Of a DNA stretch of 64,000 nucleotides, positions 10,171 through 21,719 are shown in pieces. The notes below the pieces were generated by a model. The model worked only from the letters and a program-made list of their open reading frames with translations, did no database searches and had not been told where the DNA came from. The stretch is from Heterobasidion occidentale (Eukaryota; Basidiomycota; Agaricomycetes; Russulales; Bondarzewiaceae): positions 2,294,001 through 2,358,000 of the forward strand of contig JBCAQO010000003.1 of NCBI GenBank assembly GCA_039111635.1, written 5' to 3'. Positions within the stretch are counted from its first letter, which is position 1; each line of letters starts with the position of its first letter. A program made the position numbers and the translations under genes.

Positions 10171-13100
10171 TCAATCCTCCGACAAATACCGATATTCAAA
10201 TCGGAAATCGCTCTTCTTCCTCTGACACCAGCTACCTTCCCAATCAAAGTAAACATACACACCCTGCTCGTACTCATCCGTGATTGCCTGCGGCTCAGAA
10301 TGTCTCTGGAACCATGTCAAATACTTCACATGGAATCGCCATGACTGACGCTTGAGCTCTTTGGCCGCAAGATACCTGGAAGAATCATGAGAGGATCAAA
10401 TTTATGTGATGGGTTCATGTGGAGGAAGGGCTACGCACTGTTGATAGGTGCCGGGAAGGAAGTAGAACACGTAGAAGAGTGTCTCGACGTCCAATTGCGA
10501 GAATAGACCCTGTGAGCTCAAAATGGGATTTGTCGCTTGGGGATAATACGACGGCGTTTGATAGGGGTTCCGCGGAACGTAGTACTTAGGCCTGAGGTGA
10601 AGTGAACCCACTCAACGTCCATGTCTTCTCATGTGTGCATAGCAACTCACTTCTCTGTGTCCTGAGGTTGCGGCATAGTGTTGTAACTACCCTCCAACAG
10701 TTTGTGCACCTGATCGAGGTTCGTCATCCGATGCGCGGCTGAGAGGCGAGCAAAGAGATGAAGATGATCAACATCCTGAGCATGTGTATCACCGACAACA
10801 ACAAACCTTTCTGTTTTACATTTTCAAACGACACGACTAAATCGGAGAGTGATCCTGGGAAGGCATTGGGCACATTTGACCTCTGCTGCAAGGACGGAGT
10901 CATGCTCTGGGTCGGGGCCGCTGATGGAGGTCGCTGTCCTGCCATCTGTGACTGCTGAGGATTGAGTATTGGTACGCTCTGCTGATGCTGCTGTTCTGTA
11001 ACCTTCACACCAGGCGGGAACTGCGGCTGTTGCTGTTGCGGGACCGGCAGTGGCGACGAACCACTAGACGAGGAATGCGGCAATCCTGCTGATGGGGTTG
11101 GTGCGGTTGCACCCACAGGGAATTGTTGCACTTGTTGTGGAAGCGGCGAAAGTTGAGGTGCAAGCTGTGTCGTGGGCTGAACACCATTCGTCTGTGATTG
11201 TGTCGGTGCTTGTTGCGCTTCGGATAATGCTTGCTGTAGGTCGTGTATCGATTTTACGTGAGAGGACTGAAGCGGAAATGACATGCGTATGCACTCACAT
11301 TGACATGAGGCGACTGTGAACCGACTCGTGGCGAGGCTACAGCCAAAAAAAACATATGAATACAAGATATAATAATCGGTCGAGAGTCATCTCTTTACCG
11401 TCGCGTGAACGAGATGACGTCGTCCCTGATGCCTCCACACCTGACAAAGCTTCAGACAGTGCAGGTGAATCAGTGGAACCATCGAGTGGCTGTACAGATT
11501 CAGAAGTCGAGGAAAGTAAAGGGCTTGTCGTAGATGGGTGAGTCAAGCTTGGTGACGAGAGCACGGCATTGTATGTTTCCTGTGTAATTGTCATGTTTGA
11601 TGGATTAGGTACTGGACTTCCAGTTGCGACCGACAACGGCTGTATCGATGGGGGATTTGCCACAGCTGCATTGTTTTGTGTGCTTGTTGAAGGTGTAACC
11701 GCCGCCGCCGCCGCCGCGGCGTATCGTATTGGCGGAAGTTGTGGAGCTGGTGGCCTCGGTTGTGTACTCGGCAATCCTGCCTTCAGAATGCTTGCCATGG
11801 GCTGTTGGGCAAAATTTGGATTTGGTGGTGGCTTTGGTGCTAAACAGACGTCGTAATCGACACTTTCTGATTCAACGCAAATGGCTTTGCAAATAATTGA
11901 GCTCACCTTCTGCTACTATTGAATGCTCTGACAGTGATATTGTCAGGCCTGTCATATTTCCAGCTCACGAACGAACACAACTCACTGCGTAGTTGTAATG
12001 CAACACTTGCTTTCTTCATGATGGGACTACCGTCACGTTTACTACTTGACACGCTTTCTTCATCATGTTTCTTCGATGGTGTCCGAGGTGGAAGATCCGC
12101 TGTAATAAAACATAAGCAAAATTCGATGCAGGTGTCATAAGTCCAAATGAAGCAATACGAACCTTCGCTGGCCTCATCAGAGTCGTCACTATCCCGCTCG
12201 TCCGCGACCAAGCCGAATTTCTCTTCCTCTTCGTCCAAGTTGAGCTCGTCGTACATGCCCTCGTCCTCGTCATAGTCATCGTTCTACTGCCCCCTAAGTG
12301 CTCCTTTGTATAATTGATTAAGATGTAACATACCGCATTGGCCTCGACGAAATAGTCGATGTTGTCTTTCAACCCATTCACGCGTTCTGGCGTAAGGGAG
12401 CCATTATCGAGTAACCGCATCATAATCTCCAGCCGGCTGACATGCCACTTCCGCCGCTCGTTCAAATGCTCCAATTCCTCAAGTCTCTCCTGTGCTGTTG
12501 CCCCGACCTTGCCCTTCTTCCTTCCTCCCCCTTGTAGTGTTTCGATCTCTGCTTCTGCTCCCTCCACCTGCAAGAGAAGTTCTTCTACGCATGTCTGTAG
12601 CCATTGTGTCGCGTCAAGCTTTTCCTGGGCCTTCGGGTCGAGCTTGGCGGATTGTAAGAGACCGCCCTTGGAGAACGCCTTGGTCTTCATCTCCTTTTCG
12701 CATGCCTTGAATTTCTCCATTTGCTGGACGCGAAACGAATGAGTTCTCGTGGTCGAAATATGATGAAAGTACCGAGGAAAGGGGAACATATGAGGTTATT
12801 TGGGCGATACTCAGCGTGTCCAAATGATAACGTTATATTCCTGCTCCCCGTGGAAGAAGCCGCAATAAAACAGATAAATGAGTGCTCACCGTCTCGATCA
12901 ACCTCCGGTTCTCAAGCAATGCCGTCTTGTCCTTGATGTCATTGCTCGCGACCCATGTCTTGATTTGATCTCGGAGTCGCTGTAGCTTCTTGATTTGCGT
13001 TTTCAGGTCCGTCTCCAGCTTCTCCTTCTGCGTCATGTTTGTCGACGCCTGCATCTTGTCGTATATCGACTCAAAAAGCTCGACGCCCTCCGAAACCTTC

Positions 13101-13216
13101 TTCAAGGTTCGGTCAATTTCCGCTGTACTCCCAAAAGGATAATATCAGTATGACTTTTGGTCAATTCCTTGTATGAGCGTGTCTCGCTGCGTACTTTGTA
13201 GCTTTCTTGCAGCCAT
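10171..13216 (-). CDS. NOT3: CCR4-NOT complex subunit NOT3/NOT5
   Basis: This is a scaffold subunit of the CCR4-NOT deadenylase complex, which shortens mRNA poly(A) tails and senses slow ribosomes. The start at 13216 gives MAARKLQ; a short intron follows, then [20 protein letters not shown]. The coiled-coil Not3 N-terminal domain continues through [20 protein letters not shown] and [20 protein letters not shown] to [20 protein letters not shown]. The middle is acidic, then rich in Pro, Gln and Ser, with a run of seven Ala (codons at 11701-11720). The C-terminal NOT box ends [10 protein letters not shown] at 10171, with [19 protein letters not shown] before it. Fungi may carry NOT3 and NOT5 paralogues, and I cannot tell which this is. 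It converges on the bL12m gene, 244 bp away. Confidence 0.93.
11701..11720 (-). repeat. GCC/GCG triplet run encoding poly-alanine in NOT3/5
   Basis: A pure run of GCC-type triplets codes seven alanines in the low-complexity linker of NOT3/5. Such runs slip easily in replication, so length may vary between strains. Confidence 0.7.
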
Positions 13217-13822
13217 GATTATGGAGGTGGTACTGACGTTGGGCAAAGCGTCTCCGAGAATCAAAGTGCTTGATTATCTAATCTCATGCGTGAGTACCCC
13301 GGAGACCAAGCTGTATGGTATCTGGAGAGATTTTGGTTTTGTCGTCCTTGTTATAAGTAATCGAAAAAACACGATTATTTTTGCACCCGAGTAGATCTTT
13401 TGGAAGACTGTCCAAGCGTCGATTCACACATAGTGAAAAATAGGGTGATCCCGGGTGTGCCAGGCCATCTGGTGTACAGTGTACACATGACAAGCCTAGT
13501 CGCTGTGGCGAAGATAGAGGGAAAAAAAGCTAACAATATCAAAAGTTGCATGCACTCGGTTTAATCAGACAAGATTGAACAGACAGCGTGGCTTCAGACG
13601 GATTCGTGCGTCGATGGATCCGGCAGTGTCAGCGAGAACAATAAGACAGCCCTAGTGTGAGGGCGTGGGAAAGCAAATGTGTTAGATTGGAGTATAGCAC
13701 ATTGGACCGGGTTGTGGCTGGTTCTGTTCTTCCTTATCGACTGCTCTCCCCTCTTCCTTCCTCCGACTCCACCTTTTACGACTTTCACGCTTCATTGCCC
13801 CCACGTCGCTCGTTCTACCATC
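13217..13822. promoter_or_regulatory. Divergent promoter region, NOT3/5 and BEM1
   Basis: A pyrimidine-rich tract occupies about 13735-13810, just upstream of the BEM1 start, as is common for basidiomycete core promoters and leaders. An ORF open from 13679 runs into BEM1 in frame, but its extra residues look like a translated leader. I see no other gene. Confidence 0.5.
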
Positions 13823-15999
13823 ATGAAGGCCTTGAGAAAGTCTCTCAACGCAAGCAAGGAGACCCCTCATCATCAAATATCCACCCCTCTACCCTCCGTA
13901 TCCAAGCCTCCCGCCGCCATTATTCCTCCGCAGAAAGTCATCCGAGCACTCGATTCCTATCGCTCCAGAGCACCTCAACAGTTATCTTTTCAAAAAGGCG
14001 ACTTCTTCTACGTTATTCGCCCGATTGAAGATCAGGGTTCATGGTTCGAGGCACATAATCCTATGACGGGGGCTCGAGGGCTGGTCCCGAAGGCCATGTT
14101 CGAGGAGTTTCGCAAGGGTGAAGCCGCGTGAGTCCTTTGCATCTCCATCTTCTTTTCCCTCCCATGGCTTAAACTCGCGTGCGCCGCCTTAGCACTTCAC
14201 GGAATTCACAGGCGCCTAACTCTGCACCAATCAGTTCTCCTCTCATGGGACCCTCGAAGATTCAAGTCTACTATGCGGTAGTCATGCACGACTTTGTTGC
14301 GGAGCGCACAGATGAACTCGACGCCAAGGCTGGAGATCCCATCTCTGTCGTCGCACAATCCAATCGCGAATGGTTCGTGGCCAAGCCTATCGGCCGTCTG
14401 GGAAAGCCGGGCCTTATACCAGTCTCATTTGTGCAAGTTCGCGATCCCACGAACAATCAGCCCATTGAGGATGTGGGCAAGTTGATAGACAGTGGCAGCC
14501 TTCCTCGCGTTGAGGAATGGAAGAAACAGATGCTCAACTACAAGGCTAACAGCATTGCGCTAGGTATTCTAGACGATGTAGCATCACCCAACCCTGTCAT
14601 GAACAGTTCATTCATGCCGGCGTCTGGTGCGACTCAGCCACCTGCCACCACCAAGCCTGACATCGCCATCCAAGAGCCATCGCCTCTTTCAGACCAGCAA
14701 GCCTCCCCCGGTCTCTCGCAGGTTCCAGACGAGCTACCGGAGGGTCTACTCCTTGATGCAGAAGTCGTCTCTTTCCACGCTGAACTGGACGAGTACTGGT
14801 ACCGCGTACATGCGCTGTATCAGCCCTACAGCCCCATGGGATCCAACTCTCTTCCTCCTGCCAAGGACCTCGTTCTCTTCCGCGCATATAACGATTTTTT
14901 CGAATACCAAACTTCGCTCCTCGAGGTGTTTCCCCGTGAAGGAGGCAAAGAACAGCTACATCCTAGGATTATTCCCTACATGCCTGGACCGCCGAATGAG
15001 CTCAACGACAAAGTTGCAGCAGATACGCGGGATGATCTAAGATTCTACTTGACATCGCTATCTCGTTTGAATCGGACGAAGGCTCGGTATATCCTCGAGC
15101 ACTCCTTGACGCGCGGTTTTCTCGCTCTCAAGCCGGGAGATGTTGAAAATGATGTTGAACCTCAGTTTGAGAAGATGGAAAAGGCAGGCTGGTATGAGCC
15201 GATGGAGGAGCCAGTGATTGTGGAACGCACTGATTTACAGCCTGATGAGGATGTTCAAGTGAGTATGGCCAATTTGACGATAAACGGGGGGCGTCATGCA
15301 GATAGCGATGGCTCCGAGTACGGCGATGAACCAGACGGTCACTCTTATGGACAAAATCCGACCAACGGAGTGCGCGCGGGTCTCGATCAACGGCTCCGAC
15401 AATCCAAAGGAGATCCGGGGCATACCGTATATGGCCACGAACGTAGTGGCTCTTCATCATCTGCTGCTCGCGGTACATCCCCAGACCCACATGTTCGTTT
15501 GCGCGGTCACGCACCATCTCACTCGTACTCAAACAGTCTCTCTCCACTTGACACTGATCCACACCGCAACAGCACGTACTCTCGTTCGTCTACATCTTCT
15601 TCGTCTCGTTGGCCAGAGAATTCACACTCCTCTCACAATACTCAAGCTACATCGCCTACCTCTCAGTCGCATTCGTCGGTTCACGGCTCCTCCCGCTCAC
15701 ACTCGCTTGCGTCGCCAAACAACCCACATATTTCGGCAAACAACTCTCAGACAGCATTCATCAAAATAAAGATCTTTGATCGCGTCTCGAATGACTTGAT
15801 TGCGATCCGTGTACACCCCCTTGTGACACATGAACAGCTCATGGATAAGGTGCAAACGCATCTTGGCGGGCAGGTCGCAAAACTATCATATCGCGACAGC
15901 GTTGGCGGGCGAAGCGATGGTTTTATCGCGCTGGAGCAAGATGATGATTTACGATCGTGGTTGGAGAGCACGGAGAAACATGTGTTGTACGCTGATTGA
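13823..15999 (+). CDS. BEM1: Bem1/Scd2-type polarity scaffold (SH3-SH3-PX-PB1)
   Basis: This adaptor brings Cdc42, its exchange factor Cdc24 and PAK kinase together at sites of polarised growth. Two exons (13823-14127 and 14193-15999) encode 703 residues. SH3-1 spans about residues 40-95 (VIRALDSYRSRAPQQLSFQ to GLVPKAMFEEF). SH3-2 spans about 125-180 (YYAVVMHDFVAERTDELDAK to KPGLIPVSFVQV). The PX domain starts around LLDAEVVSFHAELDEYWYR and includes IIPYMPGP. A long Ser/His-rich linker leads to a C-terminal PB1 domain (AFIKIKIFDRVSNDLIAIRV to the final LYAD), which in the family binds the PB1 domain of Cdc24. Domain order and length match the family. The ATG at 13823 was chosen because it follows the pyrimidine tract and begins the Lys-rich MKALRKSLN typical of the family. 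Confidence 0.95.
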
Positions 16000-16562
16000 G
16001 CTCAGCGGTCACATCAAGGTTGACAGTACGACAAGCTTGTCATTGCATCATGATGAAATCGTCGTGTTTTCACGTACGTGTTGTGTTACCAGTATCTCGC
16101 CTTTGACTACGTTCAGACGCGGTGTTTTGAATATTTTCTTCTTTTTATTATCTTTCGTGTTCTGTCTTTCTGTCTTCCTCTCTCGCTACCATTTCCTTTC
16201 GGCCTTGCACTCTGGATTGTAGGCTAAGTTTATCTTCGTTCGTCTTCACCTGTTCAGTACTTGACTTCGTTCTGTTCGTCCTACTTTATTGTTGCATTGT
16301 ACGTTTTACACACAGGTTCTCACCCGCCGCGCCTTCTGATACGGTTTCTAGCCGTGCTACGGACGTGTAATCTATGCAAACGTGTAATAGATTGTGTCCC
16401 CAGGATGGATTTTATGCTCAATTTGTGAACAGGTGCGAACAGGTGCGAACCAGTTAAAGTGTCTTTGTCTGCCACGTGCAACAAACCCACGTGCAGCATT
16501 CGGAGATGCCGGAAGTCTGTCAACTTCTGGCCCAAACAGCACATTCGACCTCCTCAGACACA
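16000..16562. other. BEM1 3' flank and NDUFA12 promoter
   Basis: The first half is T-rich 3' flank of BEM1. The second half is the NDUFA12 promoter, with a tandem 10-mer and two E-box-like palindromes listed separately. No gene is seen. Confidence 0.5.
16431..16493. promoter_or_regulatory. Tandem 10-mer and paired CACGTG palindromes upstream of NDUFA12
   Basis: The 10-mer AGGTGCGAAC is repeated exactly at 16431-16440 and 16441-16450. CACGTG occurs at 16473-16478 and again at 16488-16493, 15 bp apart, and 70-90 bp upstream of the ATG. In fungi CACGTG is the core site for bHLH factors such as Cbf1, Pho4 or USF-like proteins. Function here is inferred. Confidence 0.5.
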
Positions 16563-17241
16563 ATGCCTTCATTAGCACGCTACATTCGAGGTATTCGACA
16601 GGTCGGTATCAGAGAATGGTGGCACCAAATGCAGTACATCGGTGATGTGAAGGCGGGAACATTCATGGGGAAGGACCAGTGCGTAGAGAACCACTTTCGT
16701 GTATAGATTGAGCGATTGAATGCCAAATGAACACATCACAGGTTTGGAAACCGTTATTTTGAGAACTTGAATGGGGAGCAGGAGGTGCCAGGTGAGCGAC
16801 CAATGGTTATTCCTTGCTATCACTTGCCTAAATGTGGTATCACAAGGCCGTCATCGTTGGGTCGACTTTGCCCAGGTGCGCTCACTCATTCTCCAAACGC
16901 CGCATGAAGCTGCTTGGACGAAGAACTAACGATTGACGCTGTCACCAAATACATGTAGCACGAAAACAATGCGACGCAGGTTCCAGCCGAATGGCATGCC
17001 TGGCTCTCGCATATTCGGAAGGAGGCACCGCCGGAGGATAAAGTGATGCAAGCCGTGTCCCCACCTTGGAAAGCTGTAAGTCCCGACTGCAGAATACACA
17101 AGTATAGGCTCCTTGTTCACATCCGATTCCATGTAGCCATGGGTGGAGAATCTGACTGGTACAAGAGGTGCATATCGTTCCTACAACACCGCGAAGCCAA
17201 AGATCGAGGCATGGGAGCCTAAGACCCTTCCTCGACACTAG
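16563..17241 (+). CDS. NDUFA12: NADH:ubiquinone oxidoreductase (complex I) subunit NDUFA12/B17.2
   Basis: This is an accessory subunit of mitochondrial respiratory complex I, on the matrix arm near the N module. Five or six short exons join to about 140 residues beginning MPSLARYIRGIRQVGIREWW. Splicing gives DQFGNRYFENLNGEQEVPG, then RHRWVDFAQ, the family core HRWVdya-like signature, then VPAEWHAWLSHIRKEAPP and PWVENLTGTRGAYRSYNT, ending LPRH. The first intron splits the Gln codon of D-Q-F-G, which confirms its position. No classical presequence is seen, as is usual for this subunit. The gene converges on L2HGDH with only 103 bp between stop codons. Confidence 0.95.
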
Positions 17242-17344
17242 TCGTAGTCTCTACAAGATCCCTCCTTTCGAATTCATCCATACCTTCAACACGTGCTACC
17301 GCCTCTCGCAATGAATTTGCTCTAGTACAATGTGTATAGGCATT

Positions 17345-18833
17345 TCAACGTATATGATCGTTCTCGGCCACAAGCATATCTTCAACCACCATCTCTGCAA
17401 TCGCCAAGCTCGCTGTGAGCCCTGGGCTTTCAATCCCCAGCAAATTGATCATTGGGCGTCCGCTTCGTCCTCGAAAACTGGCGAAGCTACGATTGTAATC
17501 CTTCCGCAACACGAAGTCTTGGAAACCTCCGCCTGGAGGAACGAGTTTCGGTCTGACGCCAGCATAGTCCGCTTTCAATCCGTCCAACTCAACTCCTGGT
17601 AGATAGCGTGATATGGCATCGTGCATATCCTGGATCCTTGACTCGTCAGGCGCTAGATATTGCATTCAAAAGTCTACATCAGACGTGTCCTTCGGGGGTG
17701 AGATCCACTCCAGATCCGGCCCAAAGCGCACTTTGCCTTGTAAATCCAAAGTGAGATGCGTTCCCAACGAGTGGAATGCGTGAGCTCCTTTGTCGGCAGA
17801 TGACGATGCTTCGGGGCAAGGGTAGATCAAGTGCGAAACGCGTGAGATACCTGGACCGGTGTACGACGCGTAAGACCCCCGTGCATAGTACATTGGTATG
17901 CGCTTGCGCGCATCGAGTAGCGAGTTTAGTATCAATGGGCCAGAAAGCCCAGAGGCGTTTATCAACACGCGAGCGAATATTGCATATGTGTCAGAGTCTT
18001 CGGTCAACCTCTCTGAAAAACGGGGAACGGCCTGCACGACCCAGCCATCCATTCCATCTGGTCCCGTGTACGCCGGGTCAACGCGCACGACTCGACTCTG
18101 AAAGGACAAGTGTGATTCAGAACAAGCTGTTATATCTTTCTGGAGACTTTGCATGAAGGCGTGTGAGTCTATGATGCCTGTCTCGGAGCTCCAAAGTGCC
18201 GCGATGACATTTGGTGAGAGCTCTGGTTCAAGCTCGCGCGCTTGATCACCAGATAGAAGTTCTAGAGGCAGCACAGAATCGTGCTCTCCTTTTGATGTCC
18301 AGTGAGGCGGTGGTTGGAGGGATCGAGCATTGGATCTCAGATATCCGAGGTACGGAAGTTGATTAGGTTCAGTAGCAACGACCAGCTTGCCCGTTCGCCG
18401 GAAAGGAACATCGTGCTTTTCACAGTAGTCGTAGAGTAATTGACGTCCACGGAGAGAAAGGCGTGATTTCAGTGAATTTGGAGGATAGTAAAGCCCTGCG
18501 AAGCGGTCAGTATGTCCTGGTTGATCATCTAGCGACATCATACCTGAATGAATAACCTCCGAGTTTCTCGAGCTGAAATTATGGTGGTTTGAGACACGAG
18601 TGGGAGAAAGCTCTCTGGGAAAATGATCACGGACCTAATTTCCACACCTGCTAAGTTATGTCTTTCGAGCAGACATGTGTTCTTGCCTGGAAATCGTTGG
18701 AGCAGCTGCCTTGCAATGGCTAGACCAACCACGCCTGGAGCCCAGAACGTGATTGGCGACATGATATTTCGATATATACCCCGTCCCACTCACCACCACC
18801 TACGACAACGTAGTCAAATATCCATTCGGGCAT
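17345..18833 (-). CDS. L2HGDH: L-2-hydroxyglutarate dehydrogenase (FAD), with an internal TGA
   Basis: This mitochondrial FAD enzyme oxidises L-2-hydroxyglutarate to 2-oxoglutarate. The N-terminus MPEWIFDYVVVGGG joins across an intron to VVGLAIARQLLQRF, the GxGxxG dinucleotide fold. Next come LLERHNLAG and, after another intron, SSRNSEVIHSGLYYPPNSLK, the family signature. The remainder reads through GKLVVATEPNQL, LINASGLSG and YYARGSYASY. The frame is then cut by TGA at 17668-17666, after TSDVDF, and resumes in the same frame with MQYLAPDESRIQDMHDAI, ending at 17345 with the C-terminal FAD segment LLGIESPGLTASLAIAEM. An upstream exon encoding MMRKFTAAMNSNGRFMYQ (start 18944) could splice in phase onto MPEW and add a basic leader. 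With the stop, the product would lose about 105 residues needed for FAD binding. Confidence 0.85.
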
Positions 18834-19190
18834 CTGATGCAGCAGACTTAGAATCGCTACCTCAACTCGTATGGAGATGAAACACTTACCTGATACATGA
18901 ACCGGCCATTGCTGTTCATGGCAGCAGTGAATTTGCGCATCATGTTCGAGATTGCGTCGTAAGAGTTAGCAGTGCTGGAACGTGCGCGTGATGTGAAGCA
19001 AAGGCTTCCCGATCGATCTCTGTCGGCAGATGAAAGCAGATGAAAGCCCGCGACCTTTATCTGGAGGAGATCCACCAGCTGCAAACCGTCAACGTTTCAA
19101 CTCACTATCTTCAAACCTCTCACTTTTTCGGTACAGATAAAGCAAGAAACATCTGAAGTCATCTTGTTGTAAAACAAACTCAACCTTTCC
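18834..19190. promoter_or_regulatory. Divergent promoter region, L2HGDH / TTC4
   Basis: These 357 bp lie between the two start codons and include the possible extra 5' exon of L2HGDH (ending at about 18891 with CAG before GTAAGT). I see no TATA box or clear motif cluster. Confidence 0.45.
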
Positions 19191-20449
19191 ATGGCCTCTG
19201 TCGTCGCAGCGGGGCCCTTCCCCGAAGCTCCCTCGTTTGAGGACAAACTGGCCGCATTCGACTCTATCCCTCTCTTCATGAAGTCTCTCCCAGAAGGAGA
19301 CAGCGAAAACGCTGCGATTTCCGCCCTTCAAGATTTAGCTTACGACGGCACTCCGGATGGTGGGTGAGCTTGACCCATCCTCTGTCTCACTTTGGACCCT
19401 GTTCACGAGCGACTGCCAGAGATCGCGCAGAATTTCAAGGAACAAGGCAATGACTACTTCAAAGGCAAACGCTTCCGCGAAGCCCTGGGTTTCTATACAC
19501 AGGGGGTAGATGCTAAGCCCGCAGATGTAGCATTACGAGAAGCGCTGCTATGCAATCGTGCGGCATGTAATCTGGAACTAAGTACGCCTTCTAATATCTA
19601 TGCCTTTTCTTCTTGGTCACTCACAACGATCCAGAAAACTATGGGTCAGTTCTCCGCGATTGTTCGGCGGCCATCACGATCAACCCCAAGTCGGCCAAAG
19701 CATACTATCGCTCGGGTCTCGCACTGATGGCCTTGGAGAGGTTCGATGAAGCTTTAGATTGTTGCGACCGCTGTTTAGGATTTGACAAAAACAACGTGGG
19801 CGTCGTAGCTTTGCGTGGAAAGGCGAGCACGAAGAAGGAAGAGAAGGAAACAAAAGAAAGAGAGCGCCTAGAACGGATACGGAAAGAACAAGAAGAACAG
19901 AGGGCGTTGAAGGCGGCGTTCGCGGTGCGTGGTCAAATGTTCATGGGATGATAGACGAACCTTTTAACATCCAGCTTCATGAAGGAACGCAATATCATTG
20001 AGGTACCCAATCCTCAAGGCTCAGCCAACCCTTACGCTCCCCACTTCGACCCAGAAGGCCCGACCAAAACGTCTTTGATCATCCCTGTCTTCTTCCTTTA
20101 CCCACAACACGCCACCTCCGATGTAATCCAAGAATACATTGAAGATACACCCTTCTCCGCCCACCTGGCGGCGATGTTTCCCCCGCAAGCACCCGCTCCT
20201 GATTGGGACCGGAATGGGGAATATGTAGACGGCCAGCTGGTGATATATGCGATCACGAGGGCGAAGAGGCTATTAAAAGTGGGCAAGAACATGACACTGA
20301 GGGCAGTGTGTAGGGCGGCGAGGGCGAAGGATGGATCGCCCAAGGATGGACTGGAGTTGAAGGATGGGTGTCTAAGTTTCGTTGTGTTGGTGAAGGGAGG
20401 AGTGGAGGCTCATTGGGTGGAGGAGTTCAAAAGGAGTCGAGACCCATAA
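19191..20449 (+). CDS. CNS1: TTC4/Cns1-type TPR co-chaperone of Hsp90/Hsp70
   Basis: Cns1/TTC4 proteins bind the C-termini of Hsp90 and Hsp70 through TPR repeats and are needed for translation-factor folding in yeast. The start at 19191 gives MASVVAAGPFPEAPSFEDKL. After the first intron come TPR repeats: AQNFKEQGNDYFKGKRFREA, REALLCNRAACNLEL, NYGSVLRDCSAAITINPKSA and KAYYRSGLALMALERFDEAL. Then a charged coiled coil (KKEEKETKERERLERIRKEQ) leads to the C-terminal wheel domain with SLIIPVFFLYPQHATSDVI and CLSFVVLVKGG, ending at 20449. A GTTCGC donor at 19918 is needed to join KAA to FMKERNI; a more ordinary donor does not keep frame. Length is close to the family norm. Confidence 0.93.
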
Positions 20450-20975
20450 CGTCAAGAGTTTTGTGCGATGAGTCTACACTACCAGCAATAGAGGCGCGTA
20501 CCAAGGATGGAAGAGGACTGCTGAAGGGATCATGGCCGATCAAGTCGTCACCGCTCAGAGGCGCGGCATTGTGGTTTGAGGTAGAGAAAAGCTAACATAA
20601 AAACTAAAAATCGGGCAACATTCCTTAGGCAATGCCTCAGATGTACAATGAAAGTGATTTGAAGATGCTGGTGTGGGTGAGAGGGTGTGTGGAGGAGTGC
20701 GTGGTGCGGGTGGCGCCACATCAGACGTTGTCCTTATTTGGTACCCACAACTTTCATCTACGGCAAGCATCAACACCAAAAGACAGTGACGACGGAGACC
20801 AGCCCGGTGAGTAGAAATTTATCATTCAAATGCCTTTGGAGGGGCCTATAGGGTCACTAGACGACGGCAGGAGCGAAATTTTGGAGAACGAGTGCATAGA
20901 TTGGGATGGATGCGCATTGAGAGGATTGGATGCTAACCCCATGCTCGACCCGCTCTTAGGGCCCATCTTCATACC
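20450..20975. other. TTC4 3' flank and eS7 promoter
   Basis: Short ORFs on the plus strand (for example 20632-20814) match nothing. This stretch must contain the TTC4 terminator and the eS7 promoter. I see no TATA box. Confidence 0.4.
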
Positions 20976-21719
20976 ATGTCAGTACAACACAAGATTCTGC
21001 GCACGGCGAACGCCCCTTCGACCGCACCCGATGAGACCGAGACCAGCGTCGCGCAGGCGTTGATTGACCTCGAAAACAACGTCCCGGAGCTCAAGGCCGA
21101 ACTTCGGCCCCTTCAGATCTCTGCTGCTCGTGAAGTTGACGTTCGCGGCGGCAAGAAGGCCATCGTCGTCTTCGTCCCCGTGCCTCAGCTCAAGGCTTTC
21201 CACAAGGTCCAGCAGAGGTGCGTTTTTGTGTGGAATGGCGCACAAATGGCATGGGGCAGGTTGGGCTGACACTAGATGGGCCGCATGCACAGGCTTACCC
21301 GTGAGCTGGAGAAGAAATTCTCGGATCGTCACGTCGTATTTGTTGCCCAGCGCCGGATGCTGCGCAAGCCGACTCGCACCTCGCGCGTCAAGCAGAAGAG
21401 GCCTCGCAGCCGCACCCTCACTAATGTCCACGAGAAGATCCTCGAGGACCTTGTCTTCCCCACGGAGATTGTTGGAAAGCGGACCCGGGTTGCGGTCGAC
21501 GGATCAAAACTGTTGAAAGTGTGCGTTTCACAGGCTCCACTCCGTTTTGTTTTGTCTCTGCTAGCGCCGGATGCTGACGGGCTCCGACTGTACAGGTTCC
21601 TGGACTCAAAGGACTCCACGTCCCTTGAGTACAAGCTCGATTCCTTTTCGTCTGTATACCGCCGCCTGACAGGGAAGGACGTCGTGTTTGAGTTCCCGGT
21701 GCAGCAGGCACAGGAGTAG
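20976..21719 (+). CDS. RPS7: 40S ribosomal protein eS7
   Basis: This is a small-subunit ribosomal protein of the cytosol, involved in pre-18S rRNA processing. Three exons join to about 195 residues. The N-terminus is [15 protein letters not shown], then [40 protein letters not shown] and FHKVQQR. Past the first intron comes [20 protein letters not shown], then the basic [20 protein letters not shown] and [17 protein letters not shown]. Past the second intron come [20 protein letters not shown] and [14 protein letters not shown]. Both introns use GTGCG donors, and both junctions are confirmed by family continuity. Codons are strongly biased toward C-ending forms, as expected for a highly expressed gene. 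The start residues MSVQH are slightly longer than the common MSSK form. Confidence 0.97.
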
